Part shown: positions 44,235 through 52,930 of the stretch, piece after piece
Layout of the letters: each line of letters begins with the position of its first letter
Position numbering within the stretch: the stretch's first letter is position 1
Assembly: GCF_900119315.1 (NCBI RefSeq)
Contig: NZ_LT827010.1
Location: 7,186,001-7,250,000, forward strand
From: Actinoplanes sp. SE50/110
GTDB lineage: Bacteria; Actinomycetota; Actinomycetes; Mycobacteriales; Micromonosporaceae
DNA: 64,000 nucleotides
Direction of reading: 5' to 3'
The notes under the pieces: generated by a model
Databases searched by the model: none
Seen by the model: the letters and a program-made list of their open reading frames with translations, nothing else
What the model was told of the DNA's origin: nothing
Made by a program: the position numbers and the translations under genes

Positions 44235-44417
44235 ATGACCGATCACGTCGAAGGCGCCTGGCGCGACGAGAAGAAACTGCCGGTGGACGAGCTGACCCGG
44301 GCGATGGCCTCCTGGGACACCGACGGGCAGGACGACCCGAGCGACAACGAGTACGGGCGGCAACCCGACGACCGGGACGCCCGGCCGAGCACCACGGGAC
44401 TGACCGGACCACAGTGA
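44235..44417 (+). CDS. Small hydrophilic protein (60 aa), unknown
   Basis: ATG 44235 after GTGGAAG. It starts MTDHVEGAWRDEKKLPVDEL and continues acidic and disordered (DDPSDNEYGRQPDDRDAR). The composition is coding-like, but there is no known domain. A 22-bp GC palindrome (44431-44452) follows as a terminator against the convergent gene. Confidence 0.55.
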   Translation: MTDHVEGAWRDEKKLPVDELTRAMASWDTDGQDDPSDNEYGRQPDDRDARPSTTGLTGPQ

Positions 44418-44430
44418 CCGCGGCGTCCGC

Positions 44431-44452
44431 GCCGGGGCCGGCCGGCCCCGGC
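44431..44452. terminator. GC palindrome between convergent genes
   Basis: GCCGGGGCCGG and its complement abut (22 bp, perfect), 14 bp after the 44417 stop and 8 bp before the stop of the minus-strand gene at 44460. No U-tract on either side. Confidence 0.5.
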
Positions 44453-44459
44453 GGTGCCG

Positions 44460-45221
44460 TCAGGGTGTCGGCCGCGGGTCCGGCCCGCTCCGGCGCAGGA
44501 TCACACTGCCCATCCCGGCCACCGCGCGGACCGCGTACCGGTCGGCGGCCCGGGGCCACCCGGCCTCCTGCAGGACCGCGCCGGACGGCGTCCCGTTGTT
44601 GACCACCCAGGGTGTCTCCACCGCTCCGGCTCCGCCCTCCAGACGGATCCGGAACACCGCCGCCGGTCCGGCCCGCAGCACCGCGGTGCCCACCCCACCG
44701 GTGAACGTCACCGGCACCGTCCCGGCCGGGTCCGGCAGCGTCACCTCGGCCAGCCCGGACGCGCCCAGCTCCACCCGGCTCACCTGGCCGTCCGCCAGGT
44801 TCAGCTGCTGCTCGCCGCCCCCGGCCGGCAGCCGGATGTCCCACCGGACATCCCGGTTCAACACGATGTGCACCTCGTCCAGACCGTCACCCTGCGTAGC
44901 CCGGAATCGCACCGCCACCCGCCCACCGCGCCGGGTCACCACCGGCACGATCCCGGCGTCGGAAGCCGCGCTGATCCGGTAGAGCAGCCCCGGCAGGGTC
45001 GCCGTCTGCACCCGGACCCGGCTGGCCGGGTCCCCCACCGTCAACCAGGCCCCGGTGCGATCCAGCAGCGGACCCGCCTGCACTCTCTCGGTTACTGGTA
45101 GTATCGGCTGCGCCACCTGCGGTGATCGCCGGAAGAATCCCGCAAACAGCGCTCCGACCAGGGCAGACGCACCGATCACGGCAATGGTTGAGCGGCTCCG
45201 ACGCAACACTGAGGGCACCAT
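44460..45221 (-). CDS. Membrane-anchored extracytoplasmic protein (253 aa), unknown
   Basis: A single N-terminal helix (STIAVIGASALVGALFAGFF) anchors a beta-rich domain of regularly alternating hydrophobic strands (GRVAVRFRATQGDGLDEVHI, VTLPDPAGTVPVTFTGGVGT). The pattern resembles DUF4097-like or adhesin-type beta-helix folds; I cannot name a family. The tail is rich in R and P. Its start lies close to the divergent small membrane gene at 45286. Confidence 0.65.
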   Translation of the reverse strand: MVPSVLRRSRSTIAVIGASALVGALFAGFFRRSPQVAQPILPVTERVQAGPLLDRTGAWLTVGDPASRVRVQTATLPGLLYRISAASDAGIVPVVTRRGGRVAVRFRATQGDGLDEVHIVLNRDVRWDIRLPAGGGEQQLNLADGQVSRVELGASGLAEVTLPDPAGTVPVTFTGGVGTAVLRAGPAAVFRIRLEGGAGAVETPWVVNNGTPSGAVLQEAGWPRAADRYAVRAVAGMGSVILRRSGPDPRPTP

Positions 45222-45285
45222 CGGACAACGCAGAATCGGCCGAACGGGTGACGGCGATCCGGACTTATCGCGCCAGAATTTCCGG

Positions 45286-45495
45286 GTGCGATCTGCCGGA
45301 TTCCTGTCTGAACGTCAGCGCCGCCTCGCGTGGGTCGGCTTCCTCCTGGCCGCCTTCCAGGCGCCCCTGGCGGCGAAGCTCATCGCTGACGCCTCCTGGT
45401 TCTTCGCCGTCGTGGTGGCCCTGGTGGTCGCGACGGTCATCATCGCCGACGACGCGCAGCGTCGCCGCCCCCGCCAGGCCAACTACCAGGAGTAG
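45286..45495 (+). CDS. Possible small two-helix membrane protein (69 aa)
   Basis: GTG 45286 gives VRSAGFLSERQRRLAWVGFL with a hydrophobic region to about residue 50 (SWFFAVVVALVVATVIIA) and the tail DDAQRRRPRQANYQE. The composition is convincing, but the start is uncertain: no good ribosome site is visible and the frame extends upstream without a better start. Confidence 0.45.
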   Translation: MRSAGFLSERQRRLAWVGFLLAAFQAPLAAKLIADASWFFAVVVALVVATVIIADDAQRRRPRQANYQE

Positions 45496-45562
45496 TCTCT
45501 CCGCCGCCGCACCGCGCGGCCCGGCCGCTCCCGGGCGAGCAGGGCCGCCGTGCCGATCGGCG

Positions 45563-46060
45563 TCAGCGGGGCCGGGCCTCGTGGCCGGGACGTCCGTGAG
45601 TTCGCCGGCGTTCCTTCAGCTCCGCCTCGTAGAGATGACGCCGCCCGCCCACGAGTTCCTCCCGAGCCTCGCGCTCCAGCCGGCGGAACTCGCTGTAATA
45701 CCCGTCATCGAACTCTTCGACGAGCTGAAACGTCCACCGACCCGGCACGACGTTGCGCCCGATGAGCTCGCGCTCGATCCGCTCCGCGATCGCGGTCTGC
45801 CCACCCTGCATGAACAGCGACACCGCCTCGTCGAGCTTGAAGTCCGCCGACCCGATCAGCTGGTGCAGCGAGTACAGGTGCCCCCGGACGCGCTCCACGG
45901 TCTCCAGCGCCTCGCTCAACTTCCCCAGGGCTTCGACGGTCACATCGTCCACGCCGTCGGGCCGCCGATGCGCCGCATCCGGTCCGCTCTCCCGGGCCGC
46001 CTCCGCGGCCGTCCCGTTCCCCCGTGCCGCCTCCGCGGCCGTCCCGTTCCCACCCGTCAT
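45563..46060 (-). CDS. Conserved actinobacterial hypothetical (165 aa) with 27-bp repeat
   Basis: ATG 46060 with GGGAGAA upstream is preferred over an upstream start at 46198. The N-terminus contains GNGTAAEAAR twice in a row, a 27-bp perfect-frame duplication. The core VEALGKLSEALETVERVRGH continues to LIGSADFKLDEAV and is the recognisable part, found in many actinomycete genomes without function. It is helical, with no membrane segment. Confidence 0.7.
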   Translation of the reverse strand: MTGGNGTAAEAARGNGTAAEAARESGPDAAHRRPDGVDDVTVEALGKLSEALETVERVRGHLYSLHQLIGSADFKLDEAVSLFMQGGQTAIAERIERELIGRNVVPGRWTFQLVEEFDDGYYSEFRRLEREAREELVGGRRHLYEAELKERRRTHGRPGHEARPR

Positions 46061-46256
46061 CGGGTTCTCCCTCGCCTGCCTCGCCGTCTGCCTCGCCGGA
46101 CGCGGCTGTCGTACCCCGGTCCGGGCCTCCGCGAACGCCGCGCCACCGGCCGATCCGGACGCATCGCCGACCCACCGGGAACCGCGCGACGAGTTCAACC
46201 GTCCTGCACCGTTAGGGAGAACCGTTGGCTACCCCGCAGTCTCTAACTTTTCCCTC

Positions 46257-46613
46257 ATGAACGGACTCTTCAGCAACGCCGCCGCCCGCGCTGCCCTCCG
46301 CTCCGCGCACGCCTCGCTCGCCGACCTGACCGCCGCCGTCGGCGTCAGCGGTCTCGCCGCCGCCCAGGCCAACCCGGGCCTGATGTCCGTCATCGACCAG
46401 CACGCGGCCGGCGTCCGCGACAGCCTCGACGCCGACACCCGCCCGCTCACCCCGATCCTGCTGGCCGCCTACGCCGAGGGCGTCCGCGACGCCGCGTTCC
46501 AGCACGGCTGGGTGGCCCCCGAGGGCGAGATCGACTGGTCCGAGAACGACTGGGTCCTGCGTCGCCTTCTCGCCGTCTGCAGCCTCGCCCGCACGCTGCC
46601 CAACCCGCGCTGA
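46257..46613 (+). CDS. DUF6401-like small helical protein (118 aa)
   Basis: ATG 46257, start MNGLFSNAAARAALRSAH. It contains GLAAAQANPGLMSVIDQHAA and AAYAEGVRDAAFQHGW, then DWVLRRLLAVCSLARTL. The pattern fits DUF6401, a short all-helical family found beside natural-product clusters in Micromonosporaceae. No such cluster is visible here. Assignment from memory of family patterns. Confidence 0.6.
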   Translation: MNGLFSNAAARAALRSAHASLADLTAAVGVSGLAAAQANPGLMSVIDQHAAGVRDSLDADTRPLTPILLAAYAEGVRDAAFQHGWVAPEGEIDWSENDWVLRRLLAVCSLARTLPNPR

Positions 46614-46689
46614 CCCCTTCGCGCAGGGGCATGCCCGCCTGATCACCGGGCCGCCCGGCCAGCCTTGATCATCGGAACAGCCGTGCCCC

Positions 46690-46721
46690 GGGGCCGGCAC
46701 CGCCCCGGCGGTGCCGGCCCC
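46690..46721 (+). terminator. Hairpin after the DUF6401-like gene
   Basis: 13-bp perfect stem GGGGCCGGCACCG with a 6-nt loop, 77 bp after the stop. The downstream strand CTCCGCCTTT is weakly T-rich. It lies within the degenerate repeat region at 46713-46830. Confidence 0.55.
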
Positions 46722-46830
46722 TCCGCCTTTCCCGCGTGCTCCCGCTCCGCGGCACCCCGGCTTCCGCAGCGCCGGCCCTTCCGCCTTGCGCGTGCTCCGC
46801 GATACCCCGGCCTCAGCGGCGCCGGCCGAC
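46713..46830. repeat. Degenerate direct repeats of about 50-58 bp
   Basis: GCCGGCCC starts units at about 46713, 46771 and 46821; the first two continue with YTCCGCCTT, GCGTGCTCC and CACCCCGGC-like blocks. Similarity between units is partial, so the boundaries are approximate. Confidence 0.5.
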
Positions 46831-46831
46831 G

Positions 46832-47458
46832 TCAGGAGCGGGCGGAACCGTTCACGGCACATCCGACGGGAGCGCTCGTCGGCGCCGCCGCGAACCCGAA
46901 GCCGAAGGTGACCGTGTCGCCGGCGCCCAGCGCCGCACCGGCCGGCCGGAACGTGACGACCGTCCCCGACTGTGCCACCGCGACCTCCCCGGAGGTCACC
47001 GTGACCGGCTCGCCGCCCGGCACGCTGAGCGTGACGGTCCAGTCCGCCGCCTCCCCGCCACCGGCGTTGACCACCTGCACCGAGCCCCGGTGGCTGCCGT
47101 CGTCGTAGTGGTAGACCGCGCTCAGCACCGCCGGCGTCCCGGTGTCGGCCGTCTCGCCGCCGGCCGCCACCACCGGCCGGCGCCGGGACAGCCAGCCGCG
47201 CACGATCGCGACAGCGGCCGACGCAACGCCCGAGGGCGGACCGCCGGGCGTGGCGGAGGCCGGCGGGACCACGAGCCGCAGCCGCGGTACCACCGGATAC
47301 GGTTCCGAGGTCGCGGCGAATCCGAGGATCTCCTCGGCCGGCGCCGGCGCCGGCACCGCGGCCGTCTCCGCCGACGCGGACCACCCGTCCAGCCCGCCCT
47401 CGACGGGAGCCTGCGCCTCGCTGCCGGGGACGGGCTCCCCCGTGGTGTCACCAGTCAC
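46832..47458 (-). CDS. CBM2-like (cellulose-binding fold) domain protein without visible signal peptide
   Basis: 208 aa from GTG 47458. The N-terminal 100 residues are low-complexity (APVEGGLDGWSASAETAAVP). The C-terminal 100 residues have family-2 carbohydrate-binding features: SVQVVNAGGGEAADWTVTLS, then FRPAGAALGAGDTVTFGFGF and APVGCAVNG at the end. The surface Trp residues needed for cellulose binding are few, and there is no obvious signal peptide or membrane anchor, so the role is unclear. A frame extending to 47578 is possible but has a weak start context. Confidence 0.6.
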   Translation of the reverse strand: MTGDTTGEPVPGSEAQAPVEGGLDGWSASAETAAVPAPAPAEEILGFAATSEPYPVVPRLRLVVPPASATPGGPPSGVASAAVAIVRGWLSRRRPVVAAGGETADTGTPAVLSAVYHYDDGSHRGSVQVVNAGGGEAADWTVTLSVPGGEPVTVTSGEVAVAQSGTVVTFRPAGAALGAGDTVTFGFGFAAAPTSAPVGCAVNGSARS

Positions 47459-47612
47459 GGCGGCGACTATAAATGATCTGAGAACACGCAGGTCACACGC
47501 CAGATCACGCACGGTGACGCAGTGCGGGGCGACTGTCTCGCAGATCGTCAAGAATCGGACGGTCGGCCGGTGCGACATCGTACAAACGGCTTAGCCGGGA
47601 TAGGCTTTCCGC

Positions 47613-49736
47613 ATGGTCGGCTCGGGAGCGGCACGCCCGCCAGCGATCTCCACGCTGCCCGTGCAGTCCGCCGGTGCGAAGGGCTGCGCGGCCCTGGTGC
47701 ATGCCTTCGACTGGTCGCGCACCTCGCTCGGCCCGCTCGAGCGGTGGGATCACGCGGTGCGCACGGCGGTCGATCTTATGCTGGAGTCACCGGTCGCGAT
47801 GATGCTGGTCTGCGGCGCCGACTACGTGGTGCTCTACAACGACGCCTACGCCGAGGTGCTGGGCGGCCGGCACCCGGTGGCGCTGGGCCGGCCGGCCGTG
47901 CAGGCGTTCGGGGAGGCCTGGGACCAGCCGGGGATGAGCGACGTGATCGGCCGGGTGTTCCGCACCGGCCACGCCGTGCTGGAGCCGGAGAGTCAGGTCA
48001 CGCTGCGCCCGGGTGGCGCGGAGCCGGCCTTCTACACCCGCGGGCATTCGGTGGTGCGCGACTCGCACGGGACGATCGCCGGGGTGCTGACCGTGGCCGC
48101 CGAGACCACCCAGGTGGTGCACCGGCTGCAGAGTCTGGGTGAGCTGACCGCACGGCTGGCCGGCGCTCTCACCATCGACGATGTCACGCGGGTCGTCCTG
48201 ACGTACGCCATGGCGTCCTTTGATCTTGATCATTGCGCCCTGGCCGTCGACGACGGCACGGCCTACCGTTTCGTCCGCCGGATCCGCGGCGAGATGCTCG
48301 ACGAGGCCGACGAGCGCCTCCCCCCGGTCTGGCGCCGGATCGCCGCCGACCAGGCCGCGCCTCTGGTCGCGGCGGCGGAGACCGGCGCGGCGACCTTCGT
48401 CGCCGACGGCGAGCCGCTGCGGGCCGTCGCGCAGGACCGGCACGAGCGGCGGGTGCGCTCCCTGGCCGCCCTGCCGTTGCGCACCCCGTCCGTGCGCGGG
48501 GCGCTGACCATGGGGTTCCGCCGCGCCCATGCCTGGCTGCCGGCCGAGCGTGCCCTGCTGCGCGCCGCTGCCGAGCTGGTGGCGCAGGCCGCCGAGCGGG
48601 CCCGCCGCTTCGAGGCGCAGCACGGCACCGCCCAGTTGCTGCAGCGCAGCATGCTGCCCGAGCATCTGCCCGAGCTGGACACGTTCCGGATCGCCGCGCG
48701 CTATGACGTGGGCGTCGACGGCAACGCCGCGGGTGGCGACTTCTACGACGCGTTCCGCCTGCTCGACGGTCGGCTGGCGATGGTGCTGGGCGACGTGGCC
48801 GGCCACGATGTGCGGGCCGCCGCGGTGATGGGGCAGGTCCGGGCGGCGCTGCGGGCGCTGGCGCTGACCGATCCGGCCCCGCCGAGCGTGCTGGCCGGGC
48901 TGGACCGGCTGGTCGGCTCGCTGGGTGCCGAGTCGCGGAACGAGGAGATCTTCGTGACCGTCGTCTACGGCGTGCTCGATCCGGCGGACGGGTCGGTGAC
49001 GCTGGCCAGCGCCGGTCATCCGCCGCCGGTGCTGCGCCGGGCCGGCCTCGGCGGCGGGCCGGCCACCGCGGAGCTGGTCAAGGTGCCGCCGGGCGCCCCG
49101 CTCGGGCTGGGCGGCCGCTGGCAGACCGGAACGCTGACGCTGGAGCCGGGCGACACCATCCTGATGTACAGCGACGGTGTCGTCGAGCGCCGCGGCCACG
49201 CGTTGAACGCCGGCCTGGACGCCCTGGTCGCGGCCGCCGCCGGGTCGGCCAGCGGCGATCCGCGCAACATGTGCTCGCTGGCCACCGCCGCGGTCGCGGG
49301 CACCACCGACGACGACGTGGCGGTGCTCGCGGTCGAGCACGCGCTGGCCATGAGCCGGTCGGCGACGATGCATGTGGCCGCCGAGCCGACCGGGCCGAGC
49401 CGGGTCCGGCAGTGGATGTCGGCCCGGCTGCGCGAGTGGCAGGTGCCGGAGCCGGTGATCGGCGCGGCCATCCTGTGCACCAGCGAGCTCACCACCAACG
49501 CGCTGCTGCACGCCGGGACCCCGGCGCAGGTGCACATCGACCTGAATCTGGAGCGTCTGCTGGTCTCGGTGGCCGACACCGGCACCCGGGGCAGCGTGAT
49601 CCGGGCACGGGCCGACACGCTCGCGAGCCGCGGCCGCGGGCTCGGCCTGATCGAGGATCTCAGCGACTCGTGGGGCACCGACCCCACGGTGCGTGGTTCG
49701 ACGGTCTGGTTCGAGATGCTGCTCAACAGAGAGTGA
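47613..49736 (+). CDS. PAS-GAF-PP2C phosphatase with C-terminal HATPase domain
   Basis: 707 aa regulatory protein. A PAS-like sensor is at about 20-170 (YVVLYNDAYAEVLGGRHPVA) and a GAF-like part at about 180-340. The SpoIIE/RsbU-type PP2C domain at about 345-580 has metal sites GNAAGGDFYDAFRL, VLGDVAGHDVRAAAVMGQVR, ASAGHPPPVL and YSDGVVERRG. A C-terminal anti-sigma-type kinase domain has SELTTNALLHAG and GRGLGLIEDL. Such multidomain proteins run partner-switching control of sigma factors; the partner is not visible nearby. Confidence 0.9.
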   Translation: MVGSGAARPPAISTLPVQSAGAKGCAALVHAFDWSRTSLGPLERWDHAVRTAVDLMLESPVAMMLVCGADYVVLYNDAYAEVLGGRHPVALGRPAVQAFGEAWDQPGMSDVIGRVFRTGHAVLEPESQVTLRPGGAEPAFYTRGHSVVRDSHGTIAGVLTVAAETTQVVHRLQSLGELTARLAGALTIDDVTRVVLTYAMASFDLDHCALAVDDGTAYRFVRRIRGEMLDEADERLPPVWRRIAADQAAPLVAAAETGAATFVADGEPLRAVAQDRHERRVRSLAALPLRTPSVRGALTMGFRRAHAWLPAERALLRAAAELVAQAAERARRFEAQHGTAQLLQRSMLPEHLPELDTFRIAARYDVGVDGNAAGGDFYDAFRLLDGRLAMVLGDVAGHDVRAAAVMGQVRAALRALALTDPAPPSVLAGLDRLVGSLGAESRNEEIFVTVVYGVLDPADGSVTLASAGHPPPVLRRAGLGGGPATAELVKVPPGAPLGLGGRWQTGTLTLEPGDTILMYSDGVVERRGHALNAGLDALVAAAAGSASGDPRNMCSLATAAVAGTTDDDVAVLAVEHALAMSRSATMHVAAEPTGPSRVRQWMSARLREWQVPEPVIGAAILCTSELTTNALLHAGTPAQVHIDLNLERLLVSVADTGTRGSVIRARADTLASRGRGLGLIEDLSDSWGTDPTVRGSTVWFEMLLNRE

Positions 49737-49933
49737 CAGCGCACGCCCTCGCCGCAAAGGTGACGCACGGTGAAAATGAACGCCGCCTTAACTCGCTTGC
49801 CGACGATCACCTGATTCACTCGCACACTTACGCTCAGTAGTTCATTTCTGCTCTAAACCGGACAATGAACCGTGCGGTAGTGACGATGCGTATTCAGTGC
49901 CGTAGAGTGCTCAAGCAACTGGGGAAGTCCACC

Positions 49934-50710
49934 ATGGAGCGGCACATGCGGATCAGAGGCTATGCACCGATGACACCCTGTTGGGTGGAGTTGGCGAGTG
50001 CGGACCCTGCGCGAGCGGCGCAGTTCTACGGAGAGTTGTTCGGCTGGGAGTCAGCCGGTGACCGCTTCAAGCTCAACGGGCGGGCCGTGGCCGGCCTGAC
50101 CCGCAGCGGGTCCGACCGTCCGGACGGGTGGCTGACGCATCTCAGCACGCCCGACCTGGAGGAGACCCTGGAGCAGGTGGCACTGGCCGGCGGCACCTGC
50201 CTGAGCCACCCGGCCGACGCGCACGGAGGGCGCCGGGCGATCGTGGCGGACCCGGCCGGCGCGGTCATCGGGCTGTGGGAGCCGTCCGACTTCGCGGGGG
50301 CGCAGGCCGGCGGCGAGCCCGGCACGATGTCCTGGCCGGAACTGATCACTGACGACACGCACACCGCCGCCCGGTTCTACGGGTCCGCGTTCGGCTGGCT
50401 GCTGCGCCACGACTTCGGCGTCGGCGAATGGCTGAACCAGGCGCACGACGCGATCGCCGGACTCACCCCGGGCTACCGGGGCGCCTGGTGGCGGGCGGCG
50501 TTCGAGGTGGAGGACATCGTGGAGGCCGCGGCACGCTGCGAGCGTCTCGGCGGGGCCCTGATCGCCGAGCCGGCCGAGGCCGGCCTGACCGAATTCGCCG
50601 AGCTCCGCGACCCGTTCGGCGCCCGTTTCACGGTCGCCGCGCTGGTGCACCACCCGGTCGAGCTGACCGTTTCGCTCGGCTCGCTGCCCGCTTTCCAGCG
50701 CTTCGCATAA
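49934..50710 (+). CDS. Two-domain VOC-superfamily protein
   Basis: 258 aa from ATG 49934. Two glyoxalase-like halves are visible: MTPCWVELASADPARAAQFYGELFGWE split across the first (domain 1) and SWPELITDDTHTAARFYGSAFGW (domain 2, with GAWWRAAFEVEDIVEAAARC). This duplicated arrangement fits bleomycin-resistance/AntR-type ligand-binding proteins. Ends with the terminator at 50757. Confidence 0.83.
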   Translation: MERHMRIRGYAPMTPCWVELASADPARAAQFYGELFGWESAGDRFKLNGRAVAGLTRSGSDRPDGWLTHLSTPDLEETLEQVALAGGTCLSHPADAHGGRRAIVADPAGAVIGLWEPSDFAGAQAGGEPGTMSWPELITDDTHTAARFYGSAFGWLLRHDFGVGEWLNQAHDAIAGLTPGYRGAWWRAAFEVEDIVEAAARCERLGGALIAEPAEAGLTEFAELRDPFGARFTVAALVHHPVELTVSLGSLPAFQRFA

Positions 50711-50756
50711 CCGGTTCCTCAGCACGGCGGGGCTCCCCGCCGAGGCGATCATCGCG

Positions 50757-50786
50757 GAAAGGCCGGCCCTCCGGGGCCGGCCTTTC
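50757..50786 (+). terminator. Terminator after the VOC gene
   Basis: 13-bp perfect stem GAAAGGCCGGCCC, loop TCCG, ending CCTTTC. About 47 bp after the VOC stop. Confidence 0.8.
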
Positions 50787-50833
50787 GCCTGCCGCTTCTT
50801 CCGGTCGCGGCCACTCACGGTCCCGCCGATTTC

Positions 50834-50973
50834 CCGGTACGCGGTTTTCCGGCACACATTTTCCGGTACGCGGGTGTCAGAACTGATTCTCCGGTAAGCG
50901 AATCTCCGGTTACGCGGATTTACCGCGCCACTTCCCGAATCGCCGATTTCAGCGCCCACTACCGGATACGCGG
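50834..50973. repeat. Degenerate CCGGTACGCGG repeat, period about 14-15 bp
   Basis: CCGG-starting elements lie at 50834, 50849, 50863, 50891, 50906 and 50962. Spacings are 15, 14, 28, 15 and 56, all near multiples of 14-15. Clear copies are CCGGTACGCGG (50834, 50863), CCGGTAAGCG (50891), CCGGTTACGCGG (50906) and CCGGATACGCGG (50962), mostly preceded by TTTT or TCT. Confidence 0.65.
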
Positions 50974-51166
50974 CTCGCCGGCGCAGAGTCGTGAACAGTC
51001 ACGATCATTGATGACCATTCGGCGACATCGCCTCCGGCCAGCTTCCGGCGCGGCGTGCGGCGGGGCTCGCGGACGGATCGTGCCCGCCGGCCGGCGCAGC
51101 GTGCGGCGCCGGCGGGGGACGAGAGGTCGTCAGCCATCGACGTACACCATGATGTTGACTATTAAG

Positions 51167-51179
51167 TTAAGATTTGAAG
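51167..51179. promoter_or_regulatory. Candidate operator upstream of marR, shared with pirin
   Basis: TTAAGATTTGAAG, 17 bp before the marR start, within an AT-rich stretch (TTGACTATTAAGTTAAG). It differs by one base from TTCAGATTTGAAG found twice upstream of the pirin gene (55352, 55379). Confidence 0.5.
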
Positions 51180-51195
51180 GAGTATCGTTCCCGCC

Positions 51196-51645
51196 ATGGC
51201 CGAACCGCTCAGCGAGACCCAGATGCAGCACTGGCGCGCGTTCATCGAGAGCTCGTGGGCGCTGCACACCGCACTGGAGGACGAGCTGCGCGCCGCGACC
51301 GGCCTGAGCATGAACGACTACCACGTGCTCGTCGCGCTCGCCGAGGCTCCGGACCGCCGGATTCGGATGGGCGAGCTGGCGAACCGGCTGGTGCTGTCGC
51401 CGAGCCGGATCACCTACCAGATCAGTTCGATGGTCAAACGCGGACTCGTCGAGAAGCAGAGCTGCCCGGACGACAAGCGCGGCTACGAGGCGGTCCTGAC
51501 CGATGCCGGGCTGACCGCGCTGCGCGAGGCCGCCCCGGCGCACCTCGAAACGGTTCGACGGCGATTCATCGACCGGCTGGAGCCCGACGAGCTGGCGGTG
51601 ATCGGCCGGGCGTTCGCCAAGATCAGCGACGCGCATCGCTCCTAG
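51196..51645 (+). CDS. MarR-family transcriptional regulator
   Basis: 149 aa winged helix: YHVLVALAEAPDRRIRMGEL, LVLSPSRITYQISSMVKRGL (recognition helix) and the wing SCPDDKRGYEAVLTDAG. ATG 51196 follows GAAGGAG at a slightly long spacing. MarR proteins usually repress their own operon and neighbouring redox or resistance genes. The shared operator-like element suggests it also controls pirin at 55430. Confidence 0.9.
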   Translation: MAEPLSETQMQHWRAFIESSWALHTALEDELRAATGLSMNDYHVLVALAEAPDRRIRMGELANRLVLSPSRITYQISSMVKRGLVEKQSCPDDKRGYEAVLTDAGLTALREAAPAHLETVRRRFIDRLEPDELAVIGRAFAKISDAHRS

Positions 51646-51685
51646 TCAATATCGATCGTCGATGGTATGAACTTTGTTACACGTG

Positions 51686-51699
51686 TGGGAGCGCTCCCA
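51686..51699. promoter_or_regulatory. Perfect CebR-type box (LacI family)
   Basis: TGGGAGCGCTCCCA, a 14-bp perfect palindrome identical to the operator of CebR, the cellobiose-responsive repressor of cellulose-utilisation genes in Streptomyces. It lies 35 bp before the RCC1-repeat gene start. No cebR gene is in the window. Confidence 0.85.
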
Positions 51700-51734
51700 C
51701 TGCCACCGTCGACAACGTTTGGAGTGATCGGCAG

Positions 51735-52910
51735 ATGAGCGAAACGCAGGCCGCCCCGCCCCCGGCCCGCTGGCGACGGGCAGCCTTCGCCCTGGCGACG
51801 GCCGCCGCCTTCCTGTTCGGCATGCCCGCCGGACCAGCCGGCGCCGCCCCCACGGCCGCCCTTTCCCGGATTGCCGCCGGATATGCGCACAGTTGCGCCA
51901 TCCGCACCGACCACAGCCTGTGGTGCTGGGGCGGCAACAGCAAGGGTCAGCTCGGCGACGGCAGTACCGTCAGCCACGGCAGCCCGACCCGGGTCGGCAC
52001 CGCCGGCGACTGGGCCGCCATCGACGCCGGCACCAGCTACACCTGCGGCGTCCGCACCGACCACAGCCTGTGGTGCTGGGGCGCCAACACCCGCGGCCAG
52101 CTCGGCGACGGCAGCACGACCAGCCGGAACACGCCGACCCGGGTCGGCACCGACAGCGACTGGGCGGTCGTCACCACCGGCGACAGCCACACCTGCGGCG
52201 TCCGCACCGGCGGCACCCTGTGGTGCTGGGGCTTCAACCGGCTCGGCCAGCTCGGCACCGGCATGTCGGTGTACACCGCGACCACGCCGCTGCAGGTCGG
52301 CACCGCCACCACCTGGTCGACCGTCTCGGCCGGTTTCGCACACACCTGTGCCACCCGCACCGACGGCACCCTGTGGTGCTGGGGCGACAACGGCGACGGC
52401 CAGCTCGGCCTCGGCGTGCTGACCCCGTCGGTCACCCCGGCGCAGGTCGGCACCGCCACCAACTGGGCGACGGTGACCGCCGGCTACGCCTTCAACTGCG
52501 CCACCCGCACCGACGGCACCCTGTGGTGCTGGGGCGACAACGGCTACGGTCAGCTCGGCGCGGGCGGCACGTACCAGACCGCGCCCGCCCAGGTCGGCAG
52601 CGGCACCACCTGGACCAGGGCGGACGCCGGCTTCAACACCGCATGCGGCGCCCGGACCGACGGCACCCTGTCCTGCTGGGGCAACAACGCCACCGGCCAG
52701 GTCGGCGACGGCAGCACGGTCAACCGCGGCACCCCGGTCCAGGTCGGCGCCACCACCACCTGGACCGGCGACTACGCCACCGGCTACCAGACGTGCGGAT
52801 TCCGCGCCGACCAGAGCCTGTGGTGCTGGGGCAACAACGCCAACAGCCAGCTCGGCGACGGCACCACCACTCAGCGCACCACCCCGGGCCAGGTCACCCT
52901 GCCCAGCTGA
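51735..52910 (+). CDS. Secreted RCC1-repeat (beta-propeller) protein
   Basis: 391 aa. A signal peptide of about 38 residues (RWRRAAFALATAAAFLFG, then AGPAGAAPT) is followed by seven repeats of about 50 residues. Each carries a variant of CAIRTDHSLWCWGGNSKGQL-GDGS and P-x-x-V-G-T, with a pair of cysteines per blade. This makes a seven-bladed RCC1-type propeller with likely disulfides, suited to the extracellular space. Bacterial members have no settled function. The upstream CebR box suggests expression together with cellulose-degradation genes. Confidence 0.85.
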   Translation: MSETQAAPPPARWRRAAFALATAAAFLFGMPAGPAGAAPTAALSRIAAGYAHSCAIRTDHSLWCWGGNSKGQLGDGSTVSHGSPTRVGTAGDWAAIDAGTSYTCGVRTDHSLWCWGANTRGQLGDGSTTSRNTPTRVGTDSDWAVVTTGDSHTCGVRTGGTLWCWGFNRLGQLGTGMSVYTATTPLQVGTATTWSTVSAGFAHTCATRTDGTLWCWGDNGDGQLGLGVLTPSVTPAQVGTATNWATVTAGYAFNCATRTDGTLWCWGDNGYGQLGAGGTYQTAPAQVGSGTTWTRADAGFNTACGARTDGTLSCWGNNATGQVGDGSTVNRGTPVQVGATTTWTGDYATGYQTCGFRADQSLWCWGNNANSQLGDGTTTQRTTPGQVTLPS

Positions 52911-52930
52911 CACCGGTCCGCGCGGTTCCC

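Larger units (their letters stand above)
50711..51195. other. 485-bp gene-free interval: terminator, repeat array, marR promoter
   Basis: It contains a strong terminator (50757-50786), a CCGG-based repeat array (50834-50973) and the marR promoter region with the candidate operator at 51167. No open frame in it has coding composition with a start site. Confidence 0.7.
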
